DNA from: a virus
Length of the DNA stretch: 25,875 nucleotides
Reading direction: 5' to 3' (one strand)
IMG/VR virus record: IMGVR_UViG_3300023284_000139
Span: 1-25,875 of that record
The notes under the pieces are model-generated. The model saw only the letters and a program-made list of their open reading frames with translations, did not search any database and had not been told where the DNA came from. How positions within the stretch are numbered: position 1 is the first letter of the stretch; each line of letters opens with the position of its first letter. This document shows, one piece after another, positions 5,637 through 12,441 of this stretch. The translations under genes and the position numbers were made by a program.

Positions 5637-6514
5637 AAGAAGCGTTCATCGAAAAGAAGTTTCGGGAAAAAACTCTTGCATTGATTGAAATTGCGAACGT
5701 GATCATTGACGAATATCGGGAGCAAGGTTTTACACTTACACTCCGACAATTGTATTATCAATTCGTTGCTCGTGATTATATCGAGAATTCGCAGCGTTCG
5801 TATAAGAACCTCGGGTCGGTAATCAACGACGGCAGGCTAGCGGGTTACATCGATTGGTCGGCTATCGAAGATCGCACCAGGAACATGGTAGAGGCTTGGC
5901 ATTTCTATTCTCCTAAGGACGCCATCGAACAGATGCGTAGTCAGTACATAATTGATATGTGGGAGAACCAGGATACGCGAGTCGAAGTGTGGATTGAGAA
6001 AGAAGCACTCGTCGGTGTTATCTCGCGTAAGTGTCGTGAGCTTGATGTGCCGTATTTCGCATGTCGAGGTTATGTGTCCGGTTCAGAAATGTATGCTGCC
6101 GGTAAACGCGCTCACGCTCGTTATCACACTTATGGACAACACACTGTGGTCGTTCACCTCGGAGACCACGATCCGTCTGGCATAGACATGACTCGCGATA
6201 ATGATGATCGTCTTGAGCTGTTAGCCGGATGGGAAGGTGCCCCTTTGGTAAGCCGCATCGCGTTGAACATGAATCAGGTAGAAGAATATAATCCTCCGCC
6301 TAATCCTGCGAAGTTGACAGACTCGCGGGCGTTCTCGTACATCTCACAGTACGGAAGTAAATCATGGGAGCTTGATGCTCTCGATCCGAAAGTGCTTAAT
6401 AAACTTATTCATAACGAAGTCGTTAAACATCGAAACGAAGATCGTTGGGCTGAAAAAGAAGAACAGCTTTCGGAAGAGGAAGACGTGTTAGATAAAATTA
6501 TTGAGGAGTTGTAA
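5633..6514 (+). CDS. Toprim-domain protein, Spo11/topoisomerase VI A-like
   Basis: A 293-residue protein with two parts. The N-terminal winged-helix-like part holds TLRQLYYQF (tyrosines 41 and 42), which resembles the catalytic-tyrosine region of Spo11/TopoVI-A. The central Toprim domain has the acidic glutamate in WIEKEAL (E122 or E124) and the D-x-D in GDHDPSGIDM (D178, D180). Spo11/TopoVI-A uses the tyrosine to cleave DNA with Mg2+ held by the Toprim acids. No B subunit (GHKL ATPase) is visible in the window, so it may act as a nuclease or nickase rather than a topoisomerase. The tail is acidic and coiled. Coupled to its neighbours by ATGA and TAATG overlaps. Confidence 0.75.
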   Translation: MKEAFIEKKFREKTLALIEIANVIIDEYREQGFTLTLRQLYYQFVARDYIENSQRSYKNLGSVINDGRLAGYIDWSAIEDRTRNMVEAWHFYSPKDAIEQMRSQYIIDMWENQDTRVEVWIEKEALVGVISRKCRELDVPYFACRGYVSGSEMYAAGKRAHARYHTYGQHTVVVHLGDHDPSGIDMTRDNDDRLELLAGWEGAPLVSRIALNMNQVEEYNPPPNPAKLTDSRAFSYISQYGSKSWELDALDPKVLNKLIHNEVVKHRNEDRWAEKEEQLSEEEDVLDKIIEEL

Positions 6515-6867
6515 TGAGATTCTTACTTGTATCTTTATTGGTAGTGTTTTTAGGCTGTGCTCCGTATCCGTATGTTGATTACTATGATATGGATGAAGCC
6601 ATCAAGAATGCACCTACAAAAGAAGAAAAAGAGTACTACGAAAAACGAGTAGAGGCTTTCGAAGATTTGGCTGAAAGAGCTAGCCTCTTTATAGAAGATT
6701 GGCAGTCTTGTATAGGGGATGCATCTTGTCAAATGCACTGCGAGTTTCGTGGTATGGCTCCGGAGACCGAGATAAGAAAGGTTCTTAAATACGATCTAAG
6801 GAAGCGGGTTAGATGGTTTAGACGTATTAAAGGGACATGCAGTTTATTTTATCAAGGGTATCATTAA
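6514..6867 (+). CDS. Probable phage lipoprotein (117 aa)
   Basis: The start overlaps the previous stop (TAATG). The N-terminus MRFLLVSLLVVFLGC is a signal peptide ending in a lipobox-like FLGC, so Cys15 would be lipidated. The mature part begins with a tyrosine-rich stretch (PYPYVDYYDMD), then an acidic helix, with further cysteines (CIGDASCQMHC). Phage lipoproteins often act in superinfection exclusion or as outer spanins, but no partner spanin gene is nearby, so the role is open. Confidence 0.7.
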   Translation: MRFLLVSLLVVFLGCAPYPYVDYYDMDEAIKNAPTKEEKEYYEKRVEAFEDLAERASLFIEDWQSCIGDASCQMHCEFRGMAPETEIRKVLKYDLRKRVRWFRRIKGTCSLFYQGYH

Positions 6868-6871
6868 TTAG

Positions 6872-6900
6872 TTGACACACTATTCTTAATGTGTCAAACT
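6872..6900 (+). promoter_or_regulatory. Promoter-like site coincident with an inverted repeat
   Basis: TTGACA at 6872-6877 is a perfect -35; 17 bases further is CAAACT (6895-6900), a weak -10. The same stretch is an inverted repeat, TTGACACA (6872-6879) and TGTGTCAA (6890-6897), with a ten-base gap. A dimeric regulator bound there would cover the promoter. No U-run follows, so it is not an intrinsic terminator. Confidence 0.45.
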
Positions 6901-7240
6901 AAGGGTTCTCAAGGAGAAATAATCTAAGCTCAAACCGAGCAAAGAAGACCACCATGAGACAAGACTGGTAAAAGCAGTCAAATCGAGCAGAGAAGGCTTC
7001 GAACGACCACGCGCCTATTACAGTTCACACATCGGGCTTCCCGGTCACTGTCTGGAAAAGCTGGAAACCGTAGCATGTAGCTGAAGGACTGAGGGCAGAG
7101 CGATCGATCTGCAAGAAGGGCCGTAAACCCTAAAATCCCGGCAGCACCGGGTGCGATAAAGGGCTCTTGTAACAGCGACAGCATCGTATGGATGCTGCGT
7201 GATGCTGGTACATAAGAGCAAGGAGAAAAATTCAAAGTGC
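6901..7240 (+). ncRNA. Candidate structured noncoding RNA or long structured leader
   Basis: The stretch has no supported ORF. It is dense in hairpins: GCTC/GAGC (6928-6940), GACTG/CAGTC (6963-6979), CGGG/CCCG (7033-7043), GCAGA/TCTGC (7095-7112), AGGG/CCCT (7117-7131), CCCGG/CCGGG (7137-7151) and CAGCATC/GATGCTG (7179-7197). The last sits inside an outer helix of GCTCTT (7163-7168) with AAGAGC (7214-7219), extended by GTA/TAC and CAGC/GCTG. A 17-base direct repeat (CAAAYCGAGCARAGAAG) occurs at 6931 and 6979. No intrinsic terminator follows. It could be an independent RNA or a 5' leader of the membrane-protein/rtcB cluster. No known family was recognised. Confidence 0.45.
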
Positions 7241-7277
7241 ATCAGGTTCAGATATCACAAATAGTGTTGAACAAGCG

Positions 7278-7541
7278 GTGGAAGTTTTGAAGCTTCTTAG
7301 TATAATATTTTGGACAGTTGCACTGGTGATGTTCTTTGTTGGCTTTGCGGCTGGAAACAATCACTATGGGTGTTTACCGGAAGAACCAGTAATACAGACG
7401 GAAAAACCGGTAACACTCTCGCGTCCACAATCCTGTGCTCACCTCTCTCTCGAACCTGATCCAGAGACATGGAATCCGGTTACCGAAGAGTACCCACCAA
7501 ACGATGAGTGGGAAGAGTGCATGGGCGTCGGTCGCCGATAA
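7278..7541 (+). CDS. Single-pass membrane protein (87 aa)
   Basis: A hydrophobic helix at residues 5-25 (LKLLSIIFWTVALVMFFVGF) is followed by a proline- and acid-rich tail with cysteines, presumably outside the cytoplasm. The start is uncertain: GTG 7278 or TTG 7287 lack a ribosome site, while an AAGGAG at 7220-7225 precedes an in-frame ATT, an unusual start. Function unknown. Confidence 0.55.
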   Translation: MEVLKLLSIIFWTVALVMFFVGFAAGNNHYGCLPEEPVIQTEKPVTLSRPQSCAHLSLEPDPETWNPVTEEYPPNDEWEECMGVGRR

Positions 7542-7571
7542 AACTTGCAAAGCAACGAAGCTAGAGGTATA

Positions 7572-7895
7572 GTGAGCAAGACGGGAACGATCGGTACACT
7601 GGTAAAAGTATACCCGGACGGACGAAAGTTTCCGGCATTGATTGTTCGTGTTCAGGACCACTTGTCGATCCAGTTCACATATAGTAAACCGGACGACGAT
7701 AATGTTACTGGCATATTCAGAAACGATGGAGAATGGCACGATGATTTCGAAACCGAAGATGTTTGGGCAGAACGAGCGCCTACAAACAGCGAAAGCGAAT
7801 CTGGATGCAAGGATAGCGATCGGAACGAAATGGTGGACCGACCGTGGTTACAGCCCGGACGACGCCGACGTAAAGTTCAGGATCGCACAGTCTGA
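7572..7895 (+). CDS. Hypothetical protein, beta-rich N-terminal part (107 aa)
   Basis: GTG 7572 has AGAGG just upstream and is preferred to TTG 7545. The first 65 or so residues (SKTGTIGTLVKVYPDGRKFPA, then IVRVQDHLSIQFTYS) look like a small beta barrel. After about 7770 the composition turns unnatural (SESESGC, then PGRRRRKV) while another frame becomes protein-like. So either it overlaps the next gene by 155 bases or the two are one gene split by a shift. Confidence 0.5.
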   Translation: MSKTGTIGTLVKVYPDGRKFPALIVRVQDHLSIQFTYSKPDDDNVTGIFRNDGEWHDDFETEDVWAERAPTNSESESGCKDSDRNEMVDRPWLQPGRRRRKVQDRTV

Positions 7896-7926
7896 AGCAT
7901 CCGTTCTCAAAAGGAGAACAAAGTAA
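7741..7926 (+). CDS. Hypothetical 61-aa protein upstream of rtcB
   Basis: ATG 7741 has GGAGA eight bases upstream; the frame is open further left but looks like a shadow there. The product (ends SEASVLKRRTK) is a helical, charged protein with WWTDRGYSPDD in the middle. It ends in a TAATG overlap with rtcB, which supports this frame as coding. It may be the true C-terminus of the ORF at 7572 if a +1 shift lies near 7770. Confidence 0.55.
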   Translation: MISKPKMFGQNERLQTAKANLDARIAIGTKWWTDRGYSPDDADVKFRIAQSEASVLKRRTK

Positions 7927-9143
7927 TGCCTATTCAAGAAGTAATACGCGGCGTCGGCGACAAAGGCATTGCTAAGGTCTGGACGACAGACATCGAAGAC
8001 TCTGCACGAAAGCAGGTTGAGAATATCGCTTCTTTGCCGTTCATTCACAAACACATTGCGATAATGCCTGATGTACATTGGGGATACGGTGCCACGATTG
8101 GTTCTGTTATACCAACTAAAGGTGCGATCATTCCGTCTGCGGTTGGTGTTGACATCGGTTGCGGTATGATGGCTGTGCAAACCACACTTACTGCCACCGA
8201 TATGCCAGACAATTTACTCAGCCTACGCAATCGAATCGAACGTGTCGTGCCTCATGGCTTCGTTACCGTCCAAGGTCGTAGCGTTAAAGGTTCATGGGAA
8301 GTCGCTCCGCAGTCGGTGTGCTCTCGCTGGGCTCCTCTCGAACAACGCTTTAACGCCATTGTTGAGAAGTTCCCGAACCTTGCCCGCAAGAATGCTTTGT
8401 CGCAGATGGGAACGCTCGGCGGTGGTAATCATTTTGTTGAGGTTTGCCTGGACGAAGAGGACACCGTCTGGGTTATGCTGCATTCCGGTTCACGCGGAAT
8501 CGGTAACATGATTGGTCAAATGTTCATCGAACTTGCACGTCAAGACATGCGACGGCATTTCATAAATTTGCCGGACAAAGACCTTGCGTATTTCCCGGAA
8601 GGCACGGAGCACTTTAATGACTATTGGAACGCAATGCAGTGGGCTCAGGAGTATGCCTTCGAGAATCGCCAAGCGATGATGGATAACGTGCTGCGAGTCA
8701 TGCGCGAAGAAGTTCCGAAATCGTTTGCGATGGGTAAGACCGCAGTCAACTGTCATCACAACTACGCCGAGATGGAGAACCATTATGGTGCCAACGTCTA
8801 TATTACACGAAAGGGCGCTGTCCGAGCACGAATCGGAGACCTCGGAATTATCCCAGGATCAATGGGAGCACGTTCTTTCATCGTCGAAGGACTCGGCAAC
8901 AAAGAATCGTTCAACTCCTGTTCGCATGGTGCAGGTCGCACGATGTCCAGGACGGAGGCTAAGAGGAGATTCACGGTTACGGACTTGGCTAAACAAACAA
9001 GCGGCGTTGAGTGCCGAAAAGACAAAGACGTGATCGATGAGATTCCGTCCGCGTATAAGGACATAGATGAGGTAATGGAGTTTCAAAATGATCTCGTCAG
9101 ACCGCTTCACACCCTCAAGCAAATTTTGTGTGTCAAAGGATGA
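7926..9143 (+). CDS. rtcB: RtcB-type RNA 3'-phosphate ligase
   Basis: A full-length RtcB of 405 residues; the E. coli enzyme has 408. RtcB joins RNA 2',3'-cyclic phosphate or 3'-phosphate ends to 5'-OH ends using GTP and Mn2+. All signature motifs are visible: DVHWGYG (49-55), VDIGCGM with the metal-binding D76/C79 region, GGGNHF (165-170), HSGSRG (186-191), NCHHNYAE (275-282) and CSHGAGR with the guanylated histidine H334. It starts in a TAATG overlap. In a phage it could repair tRNAs cut by host anticodon nucleases or process phage RNAs. A tRNA and structured noncoding stretches occur in this same window. Confidence 0.95.
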   Translation: MPIQEVIRGVGDKGIAKVWTTDIEDSARKQVENIASLPFIHKHIAIMPDVHWGYGATIGSVIPTKGAIIPSAVGVDIGCGMMAVQTTLTATDMPDNLLSLRNRIERVVPHGFVTVQGRSVKGSWEVAPQSVCSRWAPLEQRFNAIVEKFPNLARKNALSQMGTLGGGNHFVEVCLDEEDTVWVMLHSGSRGIGNMIGQMFIELARQDMRRHFINLPDKDLAYFPEGTEHFNDYWNAMQWAQEYAFENRQAMMDNVLRVMREEVPKSFAMGKTAVNCHHNYAEMENHYGANVYITRKGAVRARIGDLGIIPGSMGARSFIVEGLGNKESFNSCSHGAGRTMSRTEAKRRFTVTDLAKQTSGVECRKDKDVIDEIPSAYKDIDEVMEFQNDLVRPLHTLKQILCVKG

Positions 9144-9145
9144 TC

Positions 9146-9517
9146 ATGAAAAAGATACTTACAATTACTGTAGCTTTGCTCATCTTCAGTTGCCAACCAG
9201 CAACAGCGGCAGAAGGAGAGTGGTTTCTTACTGGGTCATTTGAATATCAGATCGACAGCAGATCAGATAGTTTTCTTCAGACCGGTTGTACCTACTACGA
9301 CAGGATGAGCATATGCCACGGTAGAAATCCGGGGTCTGAAGTAAAAATGGGATATGAGTTCGCTTTCGGAGATTGGCGAAGTAGGTGGTATGTTCCTATA
9401 TTCCAAGTCGGGTGGAAACACAGATCACATCTGTTTGAGGGCGCTCCTTTTAATGATAATCCAGAGACGCATACCGAAGCTATCTTTCTTGCGTTTAGTC
9501 TAGGAGGCTTGCGATAG
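9146..9517 (+). CDS. Exported protein with signal peptide (123 aa)
   Basis: AAAGGA lies five bases before ATG 9146. MKKILTITVALLIFSCQ is a signal peptide; IFSC could be a lipobox, or cleavage could occur after ATAA, giving a periplasmic or outer-membrane protein. The mature part alternates aromatic and polar residues (GEWFLTGSFEYQID, then WRSRWYVPIFQVGWKH), as in beta-barrel or beta-sandwich envelope proteins. Two cysteines could pair. Function unknown. Confidence 0.7.
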   Translation: MKKILTITVALLIFSCQPATAAEGEWFLTGSFEYQIDSRSDSFLQTGCTYYDRMSICHGRNPGSEVKMGYEFAFGDWRSRWYVPIFQVGWKHRSHLFEGAPFNDNPETHTEAIFLAFSLGGLR

Positions 9518-9545
9518 TGTCATTTGTTAATACTGAAGAAACGTA

Positions 9546-9602
9546 ATGAACAAAGCACTTAACCACAAAACGTGGAAAGAGAGAGTATTTTACGATGATT
9601 AA
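9546..9602 (+). CDS. Mini-ORF (18 aa), doubtful
   Basis: MNKALNHKTWKERVFYDD, starting at a TAATG overlap with a nine-codon GTG ORF (9517-9546) and overlapping the start of the next gene by eight bases. No clear ribosome site. It may be a coupling leader for the gene at 9595 or chance. Confidence 0.25.
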   Translation: MNKALNHKTWKERVFYDD

Positions 9603-10071
9603 TAAAAACATCAAAGACTTCGAGTTAACTCGTCAGAGTTATCTTGGAGAGTGTGATAACTACCCACCGCTAATTGTTCAGCGGCTTCTTCTAAACGGTA
9701 TGCGTACTCCGGACGGTACTGAGATATTCAGCTATACCGTCCATGATTATGTAACTTACCAAGACAAGAACGGCGAGGTCTATATGGTAGACGGTGGTAA
9801 CGAATATCTTCGTCGTAGTGTTAACAAAGAACCGGCTGAAGACCTTTCCGTGTACGTGGACGAAGATCACGAGATCAATCGAGAAAATATGATCTGGGGA
9901 AGCTATGGTCCAAACGGAGACCAGTCTTTGAAAATTCAGAAACTTTCCGAACTGGACACGGATCACATTCATGCGATTCTAGATACACAGACGCATATTC
10001 CGAAATGGAAGCGAGAGTTGTTCGAAGAAGAGCTTCGCTACCGTTCCAATAAAGATGCAGATGAGTCATGA
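9595..10071 (+). CDS. Conserved-type phage protein (158 aa)
   Basis: The C-terminal part (MIWGSYGPNGDQSLKIQKLSEL, interrupted here, then DTDHIHAILDTQTHIPKW) matches a pattern I know from uncharacterised proteins of many large tailed phages, where a WGs.G..g.q.l.....sel segment precedes a T.Hi.AILdTQ helix. The N-terminal half is mixed alpha/beta and acidic. No activity is known. ATG 9595 has AGAGAGAG upstream. It overlaps the next gene as ATGA. Confidence 0.75.
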   Translation: MINKNIKDFELTRQSYLGECDNYPPLIVQRLLLNGMRTPDGTEIFSYTVHDYVTYQDKNGEVYMVDGGNEYLRRSVNKEPAEDLSVYVDEDHEINRENMIWGSYGPNGDQSLKIQKLSELDTDHIHAILDTQTHIPKWKRELFEEELRYRSNKDADES

Positions 10072-10244
10072 AGACTATTAAAGACGATCAGGTCAAGGTG
10101 ATTGCTTTGGAATGTGCTTCTCGCATTGGACCGGGTAAAGGAGATGTTCGCGTAGTTCTTAAAAACTCCGAACTATTCGAAGCCTGGTTGAACGGAGATA
10201 CGACCGAGGTTGCTATACAAATCAAAGATCGCTTCCCATCATGA
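10068..10244 (+). CDS. Hypothetical 58-aa protein between two coupled genes
   Basis: The ATG at 10068 overlaps the preceding stop and its own stop at 10242-10244 overlaps the helicase ATG (10241), both as ATGA. Such double coupling supports it as a real gene. The product (MKTIKDDQVKVIALECASRI, then GDVRVVLKNSELFEAW) is a small alpha/beta protein. Not recognised. Confidence 0.65.
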   Translation: MKTIKDDQVKVIALECASRIGPGKGDVRVVLKNSELFEAWLNGDTTEVAIQIKDRFPS

Positions 10245-11884
10245 GTAGGTGGCCAGAGGCAGCTGTTGAAATGCCGGGGCCGGATAATCTTCCGGACTAT
10301 GTAATATCGAGTTTGCTTTCCGAGCAGGGTCAGGGTGATTGTGTAGTGGTTCCTCAGGAAGAGGATACCGGTATGAAGTGGAGTGACAATCAGAATAACA
10401 TTTTTGAATGGTTCAAGGCAGCGGCATTAGCTCCTGCCGAGCCACGATCTCTTGTCGTGAAGGCAGTTGCAGGATCGGGCAAGACCACAACGATCTCTGA
10501 GGCTTCCAGATATATCCCCGTCGATTCTGCGAGCGTGTTTCTTGCGTTCAATAAATCGATCGCTATAGAGCTGGGCAAAAAACTTCCGTCCAATATTGAG
10601 TCTCGCACTTTGAACTCTTTAGGGCATCGCGCCGTTATGGGTAAGTTCGGCCAAGTCGCATTAGACCCAAGCAAGACGATGAAGATAGTTCGCGAGCTGG
10701 ATAACGTAACAGGCTTCGACGGACAAGAGTACGTCGCCAAGTTTTACGCCGGAGACGTTTGTCAGCTCACAGCTAAAGCTAAGGCGGCGGGCTTAGTTCC
10801 GTTTGATAGTCTCAATGGCGACATTGCAGATGAATACAGCCTCTCTGCTTTGCGCGATCACTACAATTTGTATTCTGAATGTCCGGACGATGTTCTGTTC
10901 GACTTTGTTGTCGCAGCACTTAAGGATACCATTCAGCAAACGAACATTATCGACTATGATGACCAGCTTTACTTCGTCGTAGCATTCGATCTGCCGGTTC
11001 CTCAATACTCGTGGATTATTGTGGACGAGGCTCAAGATTTGTCTCACATTAACCGCCAGATGCTTCGTAAGTTTCTGGCGGCTACAGGTAATCTGATTGC
11101 TGTCGGTGACGACGCACAAGCTATTTATGGTTTTCGTGGTGCGGACTCCACCAGTTTGGACACCATCATTCGAGATTTCAACGCCGAACAACTTCCCCTG
11201 GATACAACATATCGTTGCCCTAAGAAAATAGTTGAGAAGGCTCAGCAGTACGTTCCTGAAATCAACTGTCCGGATGATGCACCTGATGGTGAAGTCATAG
11301 TTCACGATAAGTTTGAGCTTACTGATTTCAAAGATGAAGACTTGATCGTCTGTCGGAATACAGCTCCTCTTATCACATCTGCATATCGGATGATTCGTCA
11401 TGGTCTTCCGGTTCGAGTGATGGGACGAGACATAGGTAAAGGACTCACATCTTTGATTAAGAAAATCTCCGGACGTGCATTCAAGTATATGTCTATGGGA
11501 GACTTTGAGAAGGCACTCAGTCAGTGGATGCGTAAGCAAGTTGATATTGCCAAAAGGCGTGACCAGGAAGATCGTATCGAGGCTATTCAAGACAAGGCCG
11601 AATCTTTGTTCGCAATTATCTCCGGTTCAGATGTTGATACTCTGCCGGAGGTTTGCTTTATTATTGACGATTTGTTTCAAGGAGATCGCGGACCCAGGTT
11701 TGCGACCGTCCATAAGGCAAAAGGATTGGAGGCGGCGAGAGTGTTTATTCTCGACTCCGATTTGATGCCGTCTAAGTTCGCTAAACAAGAATGGCAAATG
11801 ACTCAGGAGAAGAATCTGATTTACGTCGCCATTACGCGGGCGAGCGAATCTTTGTGTTATATAGAAAGTAAAAGGCTAATGTAG
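10241..11884 (+). CDS. Superfamily 1 (UvrD/Dda-like) DNA helicase
   Basis: A 547-residue ATP-dependent helicase. Walker A is VAGSGKTTT (K81), motif II is VDEAQD (262-266) and motif III is GDDAQAIYGFRG (about 290-301). Motif IV-like YRCPKKIVE, motif V HKAKGLEA (about 491) and motif VI YVAITRASESL (about 528) follow. This motif set defines SF1 helicases, which unwind DNA 3'-5' (UvrD/Rep) or 5'-3' (Dda). It is shorter than UvrD and close to phage Dda-type sizes. It likely acts in phage replication, recombination or initiation. The 45 residues before MKWSDNQ are weakly structured; the ATGA overlap supports the upstream start. Confidence 0.92.
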   Translation: MSRWPEAAVEMPGPDNLPDYVISSLLSEQGQGDCVVVPQEEDTGMKWSDNQNNIFEWFKAAALAPAEPRSLVVKAVAGSGKTTTISEASRYIPVDSASVFLAFNKSIAIELGKKLPSNIESRTLNSLGHRAVMGKFGQVALDPSKTMKIVRELDNVTGFDGQEYVAKFYAGDVCQLTAKAKAAGLVPFDSLNGDIADEYSLSALRDHYNLYSECPDDVLFDFVVAALKDTIQQTNIIDYDDQLYFVVAFDLPVPQYSWIIVDEAQDLSHINRQMLRKFLAATGNLIAVGDDAQAIYGFRGADSTSLDTIIRDFNAEQLPLDTTYRCPKKIVEKAQQYVPEINCPDDAPDGEVIVHDKFELTDFKDEDLIVCRNTAPLITSAYRMIRHGLPVRVMGRDIGKGLTSLIKKISGRAFKYMSMGDFEKALSQWMRKQVDIAKRRDQEDRIEAIQDKAESLFAIISGSDVDTLPEVCFIIDDLFQGDRGPRFATVHKAKGLEAARVFILDSDLMPSKFAKQEWQMTQEKNLIYVAITRASESLCYIESKRLM

Positions 11885-12012
11885 TGTGGTGTATAATTCT
11901 TCTGGTGTTGGTATTGCTTGGTGCCGGAGTCTTCGGGCTCTGGTACTTTTTAGACGCTGTACGCAAAGACGACGAAGAAGCAGAAAAAATGGATGTGTGG
12001 TGGATCGGATGA
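11884..12012 (+). CDS. Small single-pass membrane protein (42 aa), GTG start
   Basis: GTG 11884 overlaps the helicase stop (TAGTG). The product has one hydrophobic helix (residues 3-23, with CIILLVLVLLGAGVFGLWYF) and then a charged tail (RKDDEEAEK). It ends in an ATGA overlap with the next membrane protein, so the two are probably co-translated and may act as a pair. Function unknown. Confidence 0.6.
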   Translation: MWCIILLVLVLLGAGVFGLWYFLDAVRKDDEEAEKMDVWWIG

Positions 12013-12230
12013 AAAATAAAGAGAAAAGTTGGGCGCTCAAAGCACTCCTTTGGTGGAACAAGAATGTTCCTAATGTAGTAGTCGGATGGGTTTGGGCAGC
12101 TAACAGCATATTTCTAATTGTCTATTACTTTAAGTTCAACGGCACCGGAGTAGACTTAGGTATTGGGATTTTCTGTTTCCTGATTGCTGTCCTGTTCTGG
12201 AACCGTGCAGATTTAGAGATCAAAAAGTAG
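12009..12230 (+). CDS. Two-helix membrane protein (73 aa)
   Basis: ATG 12009 overlaps the preceding stop. After a basic, tryptophan-containing N-terminus come two hydrophobic stretches (about residues 23-41 and 48-63) with a short loop between, then a charged end. Size and topology fit many phage membrane proteins, including holins, but no endolysin gene is in the window. The stop lies directly before the promoter at 12231. Confidence 0.65.
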   Translation: MKNKEKSWALKALLWWNKNVPNVVVGWVWAANSIFLIVYYFKFNGTGVDLGIGIFCFLIAVLFWNRADLEIKK

Positions 12231-12259
12231 TTGACTATACCTCAAGGATAGTGCATACT
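12231..12259 (+). promoter_or_regulatory. Sigma70-type promoter
   Basis: TTGACT (12231-12236), a 17-base spacer and CATACT (12254-12259) predict a start near 12266. It begins at the base after the preceding stop codon and would drive the membrane protein, HD phosphohydrolase and zinc-finger genes up to about 13816. Confidence 0.65.
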
Positions 12260-12277
12260 TCAGTTTGACACTGAAGT
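12257..12277. repeat. Inverted repeat over the -10 and start site
   Basis: ACTTCAG (12257-12263) and CTGAAGT (12271-12277) form a perfect 7-bp inverted repeat with a seven-base gap. It overlaps the end of the -10 and the predicted start site. It is a candidate operator, or a hairpin at the very 5' end of the mRNA, which could protect it. Confidence 0.55.
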
Positions 12278-12291
12278 ATAAGGAAGAGGAA

Positions 12292-12441
12292 ATGGAAATC
12301 GTATTTTGGAGCCTGGTCACCAGCATCTTTGCAGGTGCCAAGGCACATAAAGATCGCGTAGCCAAGAGGATGGTCTCGGCCAACGTCTTCGGCATCATAG
12401 GTCTTTCCGGTTATGCTACCGCCTTCGCAGGTATGTTTTGA
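12292..12441 (+). CDS. Small membrane protein (49 aa)
   Basis: AAGAGGA lies before ATG 12292. Two hydrophobic stretches (VFWSLVTSIFAGA and, after a basic KDRVAKR loop, VFGIIGLSGYATAFAG) suggest a helical hairpin with the basic loop in the cytoplasm. The stop overlaps the next TTG start. First gene behind the promoter at 12231. Function unknown. Confidence 0.6.
   Translation: MEIVFWSLVTSIFAGAKAHKDRVAKRMVSANVFGIIGLSGYATAFAGMF

Noticed and set aside
6931-6995. CRISPR-like direct repeats
   Set aside because: Only two copies of a 17-base repeat with two differences; no array.
6978-7242. Two minus-strand ORFs of 65-85 codons in the hairpin-rich region
   Set aside because: No ribosome sites, isolated on the wrong strand, and their frames follow the inverted repeats of the structured stretch.
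10793-11590. A 265-codon antisense ORF in the helicase gene
   Set aside because: It mirrors the codon bias of a clearly conserved helicase and has no start signals.
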